64,000 nucleotides of DNA from positions 106,544 through 170,543 of the forward strand of contig CAKVLR010000003.1 in assembly GCA_934757855.1 (NCBI GenBank). The letters run 5' to 3'. The notes beneath the pieces are model-generated. The model made no database searches. It had not been told where the DNA came from and saw only the letters and a program-made list of their open reading frames with translations. Position numbers and translations under genes: made by a program. This stretch comes from an uncultured Clostridia bacterium (GTDB lineage Bacteria; Bacillota; Clostridia; Christensenellales; UBA1242). Positions 17,145-27,267 of this stretch are shown piece by piece; positions within the stretch are counted from its first letter, which is position 1, and the number at the start of each line of letters is the position of its first letter.

Positions 17145-18242
17145 TTAATTGCTTTTCTTTAAATATTCAAAAATAAAGTCTTGAATATCTCCATTCATAA
17201 CCGCTTCGACATTGCTTGTTTCAAAATCTGTCCTATGGTCTTTTACCATTGTATATGGACAAAAGACATAACTGCGAATTTGACTGCCCCATTCAATTTT
17301 TTTGAGGCTACCTTGCACTTGTTTGAGGTTCGCTTGATGCTCCTCTTCCACAAGTTGCGCGAGTTTTGCACGCAAAACCTTCATAGCCGATTCTTTGTTT
17401 TGCACTTGACTGCGTTCGTTTTGACATTGCACCACAATTCCAGTAGGTATATGCCTAATACGAATTGCTGAGTCGGTGGTATTTACACCTTGCCCGCCAC
17501 AACCGCCACTATGGAAAGTGTCGATTTTTAGGTCGCTTTCTTTGATTTCGACTTCATTGTCATTTTCAATTTGTGGCATAACCTCAACAGAAGCAAAACT
17601 TGTATGCCTACGCGCGTTGCTATCAAATGGCGAAATTCGCACCAGCCTATGCACGCCTCGCTCTGCCTTCAAAAATCCGTATACATTCTCGCCGTCAATT
17701 TTGATAGTAGCACCTTTTATACCAGCACCGTCACCAGCGGTATAGTCTAATGTGGTACATTCATAGCCTTGCTTTTCAGCATAACGCGTGTACATTCTCA
17801 ATAACATTTCAGCCCAGTCTTGCGCTTCCGTACCACCCGCCCCCGCTTGAACAGTCAAAATAGCACCCAGCCTATCATATTTCCCGCGCAAAAGTGCCGT
17901 AAGTCGCATATTCTCAATTTTTTGCGAAAGCGAACTCAACTCCTCGCTCAAAACTTGCAACATTTCATCATCATTTTCGCCACATTCACTAGACAAATCA
18001 TTCACCGCCGTAAATCTATCTTCGACATCTTTTATATCTTTTATCTTTTTGTCCAAAGCGCTTATAGCCTTACCCACCCTCTGCACTTCTTTCATATCAT
18101 TGTAAAAATCAGGTTGCGCTTGCTTGTCTAGCAACTTAGCCCTTTCTTGTTCTAGTTTATTAATGTCAAAAACCGCTCGAATAATATCCAGCGATTTTTG
18201 ATTTGTGATTAAATTTTCTTTGATTTGCTCTAAATTCATCAT
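17145..18242 (-). CDS. prfB: Peptide chain release factor 2
   Basis: RF2 of about 365 residues for UAA/UGA stop codons. The stop-codon recognition SPF tripeptide is present in LVRISPFDSNARRHTS, and the catalytic GGQ in SGGCGGQGVNTTDSAIR. The reading frame is continuous from the start; the programmed +1 frameshift found in most prfB genes is absent, the region reading GTT TTT GAC instead of CTT TGA C. ATG at 18242 is chosen from two adjacent ATGs; an upstream TTG is less likely. It follows secA after a short gap. Confidence 0.96.
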   Translation of the reverse strand: MMNLEQIKENLITNQKSLDIIRAVFDINKLEQERAKLLDKQAQPDFYNDMKEVQRVGKAISALDKKIKDIKDVEDRFTAVNDLSSECGENDDEMLQVLSEELSSLSQKIENMRLTALLRGKYDRLGAILTVQAGAGGTEAQDWAEMLLRMYTRYAEKQGYECTTLDYTAGDGAGIKGATIKIDGENVYGFLKAERGVHRLVRISPFDSNARRHTSFASVEVMPQIENDNEVEIKESDLKIDTFHSGGCGGQGVNTTDSAIRIRHIPTGIVVQCQNERSQVQNKESAMKVLRAKLAQLVEEEHQANLKQVQGSLKKIEWGSQIRSYVFCPYTMVKDHRTDFETSNVEAVMNGDIQDFIFEYLKKSN

Positions 18243-18259
18243 ATATTCCAAATTAATCT

Positions 18260-20953
18260 TTACTCTGTCTTACCACAGCAATTTTTGTACTTTTTGCCAC
18301 TTCCGCAAGGACAAGGGTCGTTTCTACCAACGGTTTTATCTGATTTTACCCCGCCGTTTGCTTTTTCAGTATTTCCACCAGCACTTGCTACAAAATCACC
18401 CTTAGGGCGCACTGGTTGAGGTGTTGCTGGTCTAGCAACAATATTTAACAATACTGTACAAGTAAATTCACGAATGTTACCTATCATTTCATCAAACATT
18501 GCAAAACCTTCACGCTTGTACGCTACAATAGGGTCTTGTCTACCCAACGATTGAACAACGATTTCACGGCTAAGCGTTGTCATTGCATCAATGTGTTCCA
18601 TCCACGAATTATCTACTTTGTCTAGCAAAATCATACGCTCAACTTCTTCAAATGGAATACCCAAACTCTCGATTTCTGCCTTTTTAGCCTCGTAACGCTT
18701 TAATACATCTTTGAGAATAAAGTCGTTGAGTTCCTCATAAACAGTATCTTCAAGCATTTCCTCGGTGACAATATTTGTACCTTTTGGATATAATTTATCC
18801 TCTAATGAGTGGTTGATTTCCTCCAAATTCCATTCAAAACTTGGTTTGTCCATATCAACGCTTGCCATTAAGGCTGTACTTACTACATCTGGGAACATTT
18901 GCTTAATTTGTTCGTGTACATCTTCGCCATCAAGAATTTTGTTACGCTCGGTATAAATAATGTTACGCTGTTTATTGATAACATCGTCAAATTCCAACAC
19001 ATTTCTTCTGCTCGCATAGTTGCGCGCTTCTACTTTCTTTTGCGCACGCTCAATTTGCTTTGAAAGCATTTTCATTTGGAATGGAGTGTCCTCATCAATC
19101 TTGAAGAAATTGCTTACAGATTTGATTCTATCTCCACCAAAAATACGCACCAAATCATCTTCTAATGAGATATAAAAAACGCTTCGACCTGGGTCACCTT
19201 GACGACCTGCACGACCACGCAACTGGTTGTCAATACGGCGTGATTCGTGGCGTTCTGTACCCACAACGAGCAAACCGCCGAGTTCCACAACTTTTTTCTT
19301 TTCTTCATCAGTTTCTTTTTTGTAATGCGCTAAGAAATTGTCATAATTTTCTTTCGCTTCTAGCACTTTTTCATCTTCGCTAGGCAAGAAACTTGTTGCT
19401 TGGTCGATAATATCTTGGTCATAACCCAGTTTGTATAATTGCGCTTTTGCCAAGTATTCAGGGTTACCACCTAGCAAAATGTCTGTACCACGACCAGCCA
19501 TATTTGTAGCAATAGTTACCGTCTTTACTCTACCAGCCTGTGCCACAATTTCAGCCTCTTGCGCGTGGTTTTTGGCGTTTAATACTTTGTGTGGAATTCC
19601 TTTTTCTTTGAGCATTTTACTCAAAAGTTCACTGCGGTCGATAGTAACAGTACCCACAAGCACTGGCTGACCTTTTTCGTATGCTTCCGCAATTCTTTGT
19701 ACAACTGCACGAAGTTTACCATTGATAGTTGTATAGATAATGTCTGGCTCATCAATCCTAATCATAGGCAAGTTTGTAGGAATGGTAACAATATCGAGGT
19801 TGTAGATTTTGTTAAATTCTGTTTCCTCTGTCTTTGCAGTACCAGTCATACCACTGAGTTTGTGATACATTTTAAAGTAGTTTTGCAAAGTAATAGTGGC
19901 AACTGTTAGCAATTCATCTTTAACTTGCAAGCCTTCCTTTGCCTCAATCGCTTGATGCAAACCATTGCTATAACGCCTACCTTCCATAATACGACCTGTA
20001 AACTGGTCAACAATCAATACCTTTCCATCGCGCACGATGTAGTCGCTCTCAGCCTTCATAATAAAGTTTGCACGCAAAGCGTTCAAAATGTGCTGGTTGA
20101 GTTCGACATTACCCGCATCACTAAGACTTTCAACATTAAAGAAATTTTCCGCCTTGTCTGTACCTTGCTCGGTTAAATGAACGGCTTTCTTTTCTTCGTC
20201 AATTACATAGTCTTCATCACGCTTTAAGTTACGGATAAATCTTTGCGCCTTTACATATACATCACTTGATTTAAAGCCTCTACCACTGATAATAAGAGGG
20301 TTTCTAGCCTCATCAATAAGAATACTATCTACCTCATCGACAATGGCAAAATTGTAGCCTCTACCCATACGGTCTTTTTTGTTCCTAACGAGGTTATCTC
20401 TTAGATAGTCAAATGCAAGTTCGTTATTTGTACTATAAGTAATATCACAAAGATATGCTTTGCGCTTTTGTTCTGCTGTCATATTGCTAAAACTACAACC
20501 AACAGTCAAGCCCAAAAATCTGTAAACTTTACCCATAATTTCAGCGCCCAAGCCCGCCAAATATTCGTTTACGGTTACTACATGGACACCTTTTCCTGAC
20601 AAAGCATTTAAGTATGCGGGCAATGTAGCAACGATAGTCTTACCTTCACCTGTCATCATTTCGGCAATACGCCCTTGGTGCAACACAATACCACCCATTA
20701 ATTGATAGTGAAAGTGGCGCATATTAAGTACTCTTGTGCTAGCCTCTCTTACAACAGCAAAAGCATCGTAAAGAATATCATCTAGCGTTTCGCCGTTTGC
20801 AAGTCTTTCCTTTAAGATAGGAGTTTGCGCACGCAAAGTGTCATTGTCCATATCTGCATATTTAGGTGCAAGTTCTTCAATTTTTTGCACCATTTTTTCT
20901 AGTTTTGCAATATTGCGTTTGTTGTCTGACGCAAATAAAGTAAAAATTCCCAT
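18260..20953 (-). CDS. secA: Preprotein translocase ATPase SecA
   Basis: An 897-residue SecA that drives export through SecYEG. Walker A is MTGEGKT near residue 100, Walker B is VDEVDSILIDEA (DEAD-like), with TGTAKTEE and GRAGRQGDPG motifs of the second helicase domain. The C-terminal zinc finger CPCGSGKKYKNCC, used for SecB and ribosome contacts, is present. It has its own promoter after comFC and is followed closely by prfB. Confidence 0.98.
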   Translation of the reverse strand: MGIFTLFASDNKRNIAKLEKMVQKIEELAPKYADMDNDTLRAQTPILKERLANGETLDDILYDAFAVVREASTRVLNMRHFHYQLMGGIVLHQGRIAEMMTGEGKTIVATLPAYLNALSGKGVHVVTVNEYLAGLGAEIMGKVYRFLGLTVGCSFSNMTAEQKRKAYLCDITYSTNNELAFDYLRDNLVRNKKDRMGRGYNFAIVDEVDSILIDEARNPLIISGRGFKSSDVYVKAQRFIRNLKRDEDYVIDEEKKAVHLTEQGTDKAENFFNVESLSDAGNVELNQHILNALRANFIMKAESDYIVRDGKVLIVDQFTGRIMEGRRYSNGLHQAIEAKEGLQVKDELLTVATITLQNYFKMYHKLSGMTGTAKTEETEFNKIYNLDIVTIPTNLPMIRIDEPDIIYTTINGKLRAVVQRIAEAYEKGQPVLVGTVTIDRSELLSKMLKEKGIPHKVLNAKNHAQEAEIVAQAGRVKTVTIATNMAGRGTDILLGGNPEYLAKAQLYKLGYDQDIIDQATSFLPSEDEKVLEAKENYDNFLAHYKKETDEEKKKVVELGGLLVVGTERHESRRIDNQLRGRAGRQGDPGRSVFYISLEDDLVRIFGGDRIKSVSNFFKIDEDTPFQMKMLSKQIERAQKKVEARNYASRRNVLEFDDVINKQRNIIYTERNKILDGEDVHEQIKQMFPDVVSTALMASVDMDKPSFEWNLEEINHSLEDKLYPKGTNIVTEEMLEDTVYEELNDFILKDVLKRYEAKKAEIESLGIPFEEVERMILLDKVDNSWMEHIDAMTTLSREIVVQSLGRQDPIVAYKREGFAMFDEMIGNIREFTCTVLLNIVARPATPQPVRPKGDFVASAGGNTEKANGGVKSDKTVGRNDPCPCGSGKKYKNCCGKTE

Positions 20954-20992
20954 ATATTTTCTATACTCCTAATATCTAGAATAGTTAAAGTC

Positions 20993-21021
20993 ATTATATA
21001 CTAAAACAAAAAATTTGAAAA
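20993..21021 (-). promoter_or_regulatory. Promoter of secA
   Basis: TATAAT (20993-20998) preceded at 16-17 bases by TTTCAA/TTTTCA on the minus strand, directly after the comFC stop codon. The same layout (AAGnCTTTTCAAA then 15 bases then TATAAT) occurs in front of whiA. Confidence 0.6.
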
Positions 21022-21030
21022 GTCTTTTGA

Positions 21031-21891
21031 CTAATTATTTCCATTTTTTGAGTCTTTTACCCTATTTTCTGCGGGTATTTCTTGTAAACCGTGAGCAATA
21101 GTTAGTACTAAAACACGGTCGGCGTGTGCCTTTTTCAACACATTTGCACAAGCATTTGCGGTAGCGCCAGTTGTCATTACATCATCAACTAGCAAAATTT
21201 TCTTCCCACGCACAGCGTATTTGTCTAGTACTTTAAAACTCTCGCGCAAATTATTTCGCCTCTCCACCATAGATAAGTGCGTTTGCGAATCGGTATCTTT
21301 TATTTTTACCAAAGTTTCCGTATTTAATGGAACACCCACCGCATCACTCAGTCCATCTGCTAGCAATTCCGCTTGATTGTAACCTCTCCACTCCTTACGC
21401 TTTTTGCTCAAAGGGACAGGAATAATGAGATCAACTTGCCAATCAAGACTCTTGTATAATTCAGCAAGATAATTTGATAAAGTACGCGACAAATACGGCT
21501 TGTTGTTATATTTTAACCCTGCAATCAGCCTTTTTACCTCGTTTTCATATACAAAAACACTACGCGCAATATCAAACTCGCGGTCCGTATTTTGACAGTT
21601 TAAGCAATACTTTCCCTGTCCTGGGACTACCGCTCCACAACGAGCACAGCACTCACTTTCAGTAATTTTGTGCAACTTGCATTGGCATTTATCACATACC
21701 TCTATGTCTTGCTTTTGCTTTAAATCTTCACCACAAATGATACATTTTATATGCGAAGGGAAAAACACATTGCAAGCGTGATGATAAAGTTTCACAAACA
21801 TATTTGCACAATTTCCAAACACATTTGTGCGTTTTTTGTCCGCACCATTTGCGGGCGGTGTCTTGATTGTATCTATTTTTTCTGTACTCAT
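21031..21891 (-). CDS. comFC: ComF family protein (ComFC-like phosphoribosyltransferase)
   Basis: A 286-residue ComFC homologue. The N-terminal half has paired zinc-type cysteines (CIICG, CDKCQC, CCARCG, CLNCQ) and the C-terminal half a type I phosphoribosyltransferase fold with the PRPP loop ILLVDDVMTTGATANAC. In B. subtilis ComFC takes part in DNA uptake during transformation; in non-competent species its role is open. The 40-residue N-terminal extension is unusual. It overlaps recD2 by ATGA, so the two are translationally coupled. Confidence 0.9.
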   Translation of the reverse strand: MSTEKIDTIKTPPANGADKKRTNVFGNCANMFVKLYHHACNVFFPSHIKCIICGEDLKQKQDIEVCDKCQCKLHKITESECCARCGAVVPGQGKYCLNCQNTDREFDIARSVFVYENEVKRLIAGLKYNNKPYLSRTLSNYLAELYKSLDWQVDLIIPVPLSKKRKEWRGYNQAELLADGLSDAVGVPLNTETLVKIKDTDSQTHLSMVERRNNLRESFKVLDKYAVRGKKILLVDDVMTTGATANACANVLKKAHADRVLVLTIAHGLQEIPAENRVKDSKNGNN

Positions 21892-24134
21892 CTAAAGCCC
21901 TCCAAGTTTTTCGCTTGTTTTTGTAAAAATATGCCTAGCGCGCTGTATCTTTTGGCTGTGTAGTTGTTTTTTACCATCATTGCGATATTCTTCTTGCTCC
22001 CCACAAGCACGACCATTCGTTTTGCTCGCGTAACTGCGGTATAAAGCAAATTTCTTGTCAAAATACTACTAGCACCCGCAATTATTGGAATAATTACCAC
22101 ATCAAATTCACTACCTTGACTTTTGTGTATAGTGATTGCATAACTAAGACTTAATTGCTTTGTGTCCTCACGATTGTATTCAGCAACTCTACCATCTTCA
22201 AAAGTTACCTCCAAACTGTCAGTTTCGTAATTGACATCAGTAACTGTTCCCATATCGCCATTAAATACCGCTTCACCAACCTCCCAACTACCGTTTGTGC
22301 GAGGTTTTTTCCACATTTGCGTGTAATTATTTGAGGTTTGCATTACTTTATCACCCACACGGAAAGTAACGAAATCAAGTTTCAATTCTTTTTTGCCGTT
22401 TGCGCTAGGATTGATACGATTTTGTAAAATTGTATTTAGATTATCAATGCCGCACACTCCCGCGCGCATAGGCGCAAGAACTTGAATTTTTTGTGGGCTA
22501 ATATCTAAAAATTTAGGTATTCGCGTACTCACCATATTGAGTATCGTATTTGCGATTGCATCTTGGCTATCACGACTTTCAAAAAAGAAATCTGCACTTT
22601 TATTGTCAATCAATGGCATATTCCCGTCATTAATTGCGTGAGCGTTTGTGATAATCAAACTCGACTCGCTTTGCCTATAAATATGTGTAAGTTGCGCGCA
22701 AGCAATTTCGTTTGAAGCGATAATATCAGCAAGCACATTCCCCGCCCCCACGCTAGGCAACTGATTTTTATCTCCAACAAGTATTAGCCTTGTACCAACC
22801 TTTAGAGCGGAAAGAAGCGATAGCATTAGATTTACATCAACCATAGATACTTCATCTACAATGACCGCATCGTATGGAAATTTGTTTGTTTCATTGTAAA
22901 AAAACATTGCAGTATCTTCGCGTGTTGTCCCCTCGTGGAAATCAATCATCAATGCCCTATGAATTGTACTTGCTTCTTCCTTGCAACTTTCACTCATTCG
23001 CTTTGCTGCGCGCCCAGTTGGAGCAAGCAACGCTATACGCCCGCAACGCTTATTTAATATGCTCAATATGCATTTTATGATAGTAGTTTTTCCAGTCCCT
23101 GGACCACCAGTAATCACGCATACACCGTTGTTTACCGCCATGTCAATAGCGTGTTTTTGGTCGGCGTGAAATTGTACTTTATTAAAGGTTTCAAACGCTT
23201 TTATTTCTTCCGTTAGATCATTTTCAACATCAGTAGCACCTGCATTTAGGGTAAGCAGTTTTGTAGCGATTTTTATCTCAGTATTATAAAATTTTACAAG
23301 CATTAAACAAGGCGTATCGTTAAAATCACAACGCTTTACCACACTTTCCAACACCAACTGGTCGATAACCCCGCTCAACGCATCTAACCTATCCATTATT
23401 TCGATATTTAGTAGCGCGCTTAGCAAAGTATAGACCTCTTCCATAGGTAGATAAGTGTTACCATCGTGTTCGCTTGTTTCATTCAATATATATATAAGTC
23501 CCGCGCGCAATCTATATTCGCTATCATCAGGAATACCCACATTTAAGGCAATCTTATCGGCAGTCTTAAATCCAACTCGCGACATATCTTCTACCAGTTG
23601 ATATGGGTTGCTTTTTACAATTTCACGCGCCTCTTCGCCGTATTTATTGAAAATCTTTACCGCCATATTTGTAGAGATATTGTACCCTTGCAAAAATATA
23701 ACTACATCTTGCATATTGCGTAATTTTTGAAATTCTTGACCGATTTCGTACGCCTTTTTAGGGTTGATACCTCTAACTTGCGCAAGTTTTAGCGGACTTA
23801 ATTCGATAACATCAAGAGTAGCCGTGCCAAAAGTATCTACAATCTTTTTTGCAGTTACAGGTCCTATTCCTTTTATCAACCCACTTGACAAAAAACGGAC
23901 TATGCCGTCTTCGTTTTTAGGTTCTTGCAAAGTGTAAGTTTCTACTCTAAATTGCTCGCCAAAGCGCGCATCAGTGATGAAATTTCCAGTAGCAGTAATC
24001 TCTTGACCTTGAAAAATTGATGAAAGTTTGCCAACAATAGTAATGATTTCACGGTTAGCAGAAACACGAGCGACCGTAAAGCCGTTCTCTTTGTTTTGAA
24101 AAACAATATTCTCCACTATTCCCTTTAATACCAT
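21888..24134 (-). CDS. recD2: ATP-dependent RecD2 helicase
   Basis: A 748-residue RecD2, a RecD-type 5'-3' helicase found without RecBC. The long N-terminal part has an OB-like region and helix-hairpin-helix motifs (GIGPVTAKKIVDTFG, VRGINPKKAYEIG). The motor has Walker A ITGGPGTGKTT near residue 345, Walker B VIVDEVSM, LVGDKNQLPSVGAGNVL, and the C-terminal YAITIHKSQGSEFD motif. RecD2 works in recombination and mismatch tolerance. It is placed between ysxC and comFC in one operon. Confidence 0.95.
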   Translation of the reverse strand: MVLKGIVENIVFQNKENGFTVARVSANREIITIVGKLSSIFQGQEITATGNFITDARFGEQFRVETYTLQEPKNEDGIVRFLSSGLIKGIGPVTAKKIVDTFGTATLDVIELSPLKLAQVRGINPKKAYEIGQEFQKLRNMQDVVIFLQGYNISTNMAVKIFNKYGEEAREIVKSNPYQLVEDMSRVGFKTADKIALNVGIPDDSEYRLRAGLIYILNETSEHDGNTYLPMEEVYTLLSALLNIEIMDRLDALSGVIDQLVLESVVKRCDFNDTPCLMLVKFYNTEIKIATKLLTLNAGATDVENDLTEEIKAFETFNKVQFHADQKHAIDMAVNNGVCVITGGPGTGKTTIIKCILSILNKRCGRIALLAPTGRAAKRMSESCKEEASTIHRALMIDFHEGTTREDTAMFFYNETNKFPYDAVIVDEVSMVDVNLMLSLLSALKVGTRLILVGDKNQLPSVGAGNVLADIIASNEIACAQLTHIYRQSESSLIITNAHAINDGNMPLIDNKSADFFFESRDSQDAIANTILNMVSTRIPKFLDISPQKIQVLAPMRAGVCGIDNLNTILQNRINPSANGKKELKLDFVTFRVGDKVMQTSNNYTQMWKKPRTNGSWEVGEAVFNGDMGTVTDVNYETDSLEVTFEDGRVAEYNREDTKQLSLSYAITIHKSQGSEFDVVIIPIIAGASSILTRNLLYTAVTRAKRMVVLVGSKKNIAMMVKNNYTAKRYSALGIFLQKQAKNLEGFR

Positions 24135-24137
24135 TAC

Positions 24138-24722
24138 TTACTCACTTTTTATATTTTCAATTTCCACCCAAATTTTGTCAATACCGCTTTTATCTTGCGA
24201 ACTGATAGGCAAAATATTGTCTTTGCCTATACTCAACTCGTTTGCAATAATAGTGATATGCTTGTCAATTTGTCCGCGCGAAATTTTGTCTAGTTTGGTT
24301 GCAATCACGCTAAATGGAATATTGTAATAATACAAATATTCTAGCATTTGCTTGTCTTTTTCATTAGGTTTATGCCTAATATCTACCAACACAAACACTC
24401 GCTTTAAATTTTGGCTACATTCCAGGTATGTGCCTATCAATTTTTGCCATTTTGCTTGCTCTTGTTTGCTGGCTTGTGCAAAGCCATACCCTGGTAAATC
24501 AACCAACATCAATTCATTATTAATATCAAAATAATTAATTAATCTAGTTCTCCCCGGTGTGCTACTCGCTTTTGCAAGTTTGTTTCGCTTGGTCATAGCA
24601 TTAATTAGGCTAGATTTACCCACATTACTACGCCCGACAAAAGCAAATTCAGGCAAGCAAAAATCTTTTAATTGTCCTACACTCGCTACACTTGTCACAA
24701 ATTCCGCAGACTTAATAATCAT
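24138..24722 (-). CDS. ysxC: Ribosome biogenesis GTPase YsxC/EngB
   Basis: A 194-residue EngB GTPase: G1 GRSNVGKSS near residue 31, G3 LVDLPGYGFA near 72 and G4 TKLDK near 139. It helps assemble the 50S subunit. Its ATG overlaps the lon stop by one base (TAATG), and lon-ysxC is a conserved pair in Firmicutes. Confidence 0.96.
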   Translation of the reverse strand: MIIKSAEFVTSVASVGQLKDFCLPEFAFVGRSNVGKSSLINAMTKRNKLAKASSTPGRTRLINYFDINNELMLVDLPGYGFAQASKQEQAKWQKLIGTYLECSQNLKRVFVLVDIRHKPNEKDKQMLEYLYYYNIPFSVIATKLDKISRGQIDKHITIIANELSIGKDNILPISSQDKSGIDKIWVEIENIKSE

Positions 24723-27133
24723 TATTTGTTCTCGCTTTTGTCTTTTTCCGCTTGCTCTTTTAGAGGTTTAAGAGGCTGTTGCAAAGCGATTTTTAACACT
24801 TCATCAATCGTTTCCACACAGTGAATATTCAGTTTGCTCTTTACCTCCTCAGGTAAATCCCACAAGTCGTCTTTGTTGTCAATAGGAATGATACAATCTT
24901 TGATACCCACACGACAAGCACCAATTAGTTTGTCGCGCACGCCACCGATAGGAAATACCCTACCACTAAGGCTGATTTCACCTGTCATACCCAAATGCTC
25001 GCGAACAGGAATACCAGTAAAAGCAGACACCATTGCGGTAGTCATAGTGATACCAGCACTAGGACCTTCTACACCATTTCCAGCAGATGGAATAGACACA
25101 TGCACAGCGGTATCTTTGATTTTTTCTGGTGAAATACCCCAGTCTTTTGCACGGCTCTTTAACAATGTATAAGCAATTTTTGATGACTCTTTCATCATTT
25201 CACCTGGCCTACCAGTGAGCAAAATATCGCCTTTATCTTTGCTGTCACAAAGAGTAGCCTCTACAATCATAGTAGTACCAGTGATTTCGCCAAACACAGC
25301 GAGTGCAACAACTTGACCTACCTTTCCGCCCTTGTAAATATCAAGCGTACGGTAGCGCTTATGTCCCAAAAAGTCTTCGATATTATCTTTATTAATATCT
25401 TTATATTTCTCGCCACTAACGGTAAATGTCGCATATTTTCGGCAAATTTCAGCGATTTTACGCTCTAAACCACGCACCCCGCCCTCAAAAGTAAACTCAT
25501 TAATAATGATTTTCATCAAATCATCATCAATTTTTACCGTTCCGCTAGGAATACCCGCAAGTTTTTCTTGCTTAGGTATCAAATAGTTACGCGCAATGTG
25601 CATTTTTTCAATTTCAGTATATGGGCGCAGTTGTATAATTTCCATACGGTCGCGCAAAGGTAACGGAATACCAGCCAAATCGTTTGCAGTCAAAATAAAC
25701 ATTACTTGACTCAGGTCATATGGCAATTCCAAAAAGTTGTCTTTAAAGTGGTCGTTTTGCGCTGGGTCAAGCACTTCCAACAACGCACTCGCTGGGTCGC
25801 CTCTTGCATCGCTTGTCATTTTGTCGATTTCATCTAACAAAAATACTGGATTTATTGTCCCCGCTTGCTTCATACCAGCCAAAATCCTACCGCACATTGC
25901 CCCTACATAAGTCCTACGGTGACCACGAATAGCACTTTCATCATTCACACCACCAAGACTTACTTGTACAAATTTTCTACCCATCGCATTTGCGATAGAT
26001 TTTGCAATAGAAGTTTTACCAACCCCCGGAGGTCCTACAAGACACAAAATTTGCGCATTTACTTTGCCTGTCAATTTAATTACAGCCAAACTCTCTAAAA
26101 TTCGCTCTTTTACCTCTTGTAAAGCATAATGTTCATCATCAAGTATTTTGCGGGCCTGCTTAATGTCGATATTATCCTCAGTTTTTTGCACCCAAGGCAA
26201 TTCTAGCACTGTTTCAATAAAATTGCGCACATAACCAAGTTCTGGCGAGCCAAAAGGCAATTTACCTAGCCTATTTACCTCTTTTAACACTTTTTCCTCT
26301 AAGTCAGCAGGCATACCGAGTGCTTTTACTTTTTGTGTAAAATCCTCGATTTCATCAACATCACCATTTAATTCTTCATTGATTACTTTCAACTGCTCAC
26401 GCAAGAAAATTTCTTTTTGCGTTTTTGCGATATTTTCATTTACTTTTTCATCAATTTCGTGTTTTGTTTTTACATTTGTTAGCAAAATAACTGCATTTTT
26501 GTACAAAATCTCCAAGCGCTTTTCCACATCAGCAGTTGCTAGCAATTCGCAGTGCATTTCTCTATTTTCTTTGACAAGGTAATACACAAAACAGTCCCCA
26601 AAATCTGCTGGTGACAATTCCTCATCTTCAAGCGCAGCGCGCAACTGATTTGGCATAGAGGTTTCCAAAGCGATTTCGCGCAATTTTTGGCGCAATGACT
26701 CCATTAATTCGTAACTTCTAGGAGAGTCGGCGTTCTGCTCCTCCATAATCTCAGCCGTAACTTTCATTTCGCCATTTGTAGATACACTGTTGATTGCTAC
26801 ACGCGCATCACCGCTCAAAATTACTCGCATATTTTTACCTTGTGGCATAATGCGTTTAATACTGCATAAGCAACCTACATTCAAAAAGTCATCTTGTGTA
26901 GGTTCGCTAGTGAAAGTTTTGCTAGTTACTACTACCAACTGCTCCTCTGCATCAAAAGCGTCTTTGACACTTTTAGCCTCAATTTCATTGTTTATATCAC
27001 AGGTAATATTTACCCCTGGGATAGCAACTATATTGCTTAAAAAGATAGCGTTAAATACTCTACCTTTGGATTTTTTGATTTCAACATTTTGCATAGTTTG
27101 TTCTTCATTTAATTTCATTTCTTGCTCTGCCAT
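24722..27133 (-). CDS. lon: ATP-dependent protease La (Lon)
   Basis: An 803-residue LonA. It has the N-terminal LAN domain, a AAA module with Walker A GPPGVGKTS at about 367-375 and Walker B VFLLDEIDKM, and the C-terminal serine-lysine protease domain with catalytic Ser in GPSAGITM and Lys in GGVRDKLIGACR. It degrades misfolded and regulatory proteins. It heads the lon-ysxC-recD2-comFC operon with a promoter that overlaps the glmS terminator. No CIRCE element is seen. Confidence 0.98.
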   Translation of the reverse strand: MAEQEMKLNEEQTMQNVEIKKSKGRVFNAIFLSNIVAIPGVNITCDINNEIEAKSVKDAFDAEEQLVVVTSKTFTSEPTQDDFLNVGCLCSIKRIMPQGKNMRVILSGDARVAINSVSTNGEMKVTAEIMEEQNADSPRSYELMESLRQKLREIALETSMPNQLRAALEDEELSPADFGDCFVYYLVKENREMHCELLATADVEKRLEILYKNAVILLTNVKTKHEIDEKVNENIAKTQKEIFLREQLKVINEELNGDVDEIEDFTQKVKALGMPADLEEKVLKEVNRLGKLPFGSPELGYVRNFIETVLELPWVQKTEDNIDIKQARKILDDEHYALQEVKERILESLAVIKLTGKVNAQILCLVGPPGVGKTSIAKSIANAMGRKFVQVSLGGVNDESAIRGHRRTYVGAMCGRILAGMKQAGTINPVFLLDEIDKMTSDARGDPASALLEVLDPAQNDHFKDNFLELPYDLSQVMFILTANDLAGIPLPLRDRMEIIQLRPYTEIEKMHIARNYLIPKQEKLAGIPSGTVKIDDDLMKIIINEFTFEGGVRGLERKIAEICRKYATFTVSGEKYKDINKDNIEDFLGHKRYRTLDIYKGGKVGQVVALAVFGEITGTTMIVEATLCDSKDKGDILLTGRPGEMMKESSKIAYTLLKSRAKDWGISPEKIKDTAVHVSIPSAGNGVEGPSAGITMTTAMVSAFTGIPVREHLGMTGEISLSGRVFPIGGVRDKLIGACRVGIKDCIIPIDNKDDLWDLPEEVKSKLNIHCVETIDEVLKIALQQPLKPLKEQAEKDKSENK

Positions 27134-27181
27134 TGTTTCACTCTCCTAAAATTCTAGTAAATTAAGACATTTTAACATTTT

Positions 27182-27210
27182 ATTATAACTTAAATAAATA
27201 AAAAAAGCAA
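27182..27210 (-). promoter_or_regulatory. Promoter of lon, embedded in the glmS terminator
   Basis: TTGCTT (27205-27210), 17 bases, TATAAT (27182-27187) on the minus strand. The -35 hexamer lies in the 3' arm and first T of the glmS terminator hairpin. Confidence 0.7.
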
Positions 27211-27228
27211 CAACTTTGTTACTTTTTT
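27199..27228 (-). terminator. glmS terminator
   Basis: On the minus strand AAAAGTAAC and GTTGCTTTT pair (one G-U) around AAAGTT, followed by TTTTTATTTATTT. Confidence 0.7.
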
Positions 27229-27267
27229 GGCTTTTTCGACATTTTTCGCACACGAAATCATTTAAAA

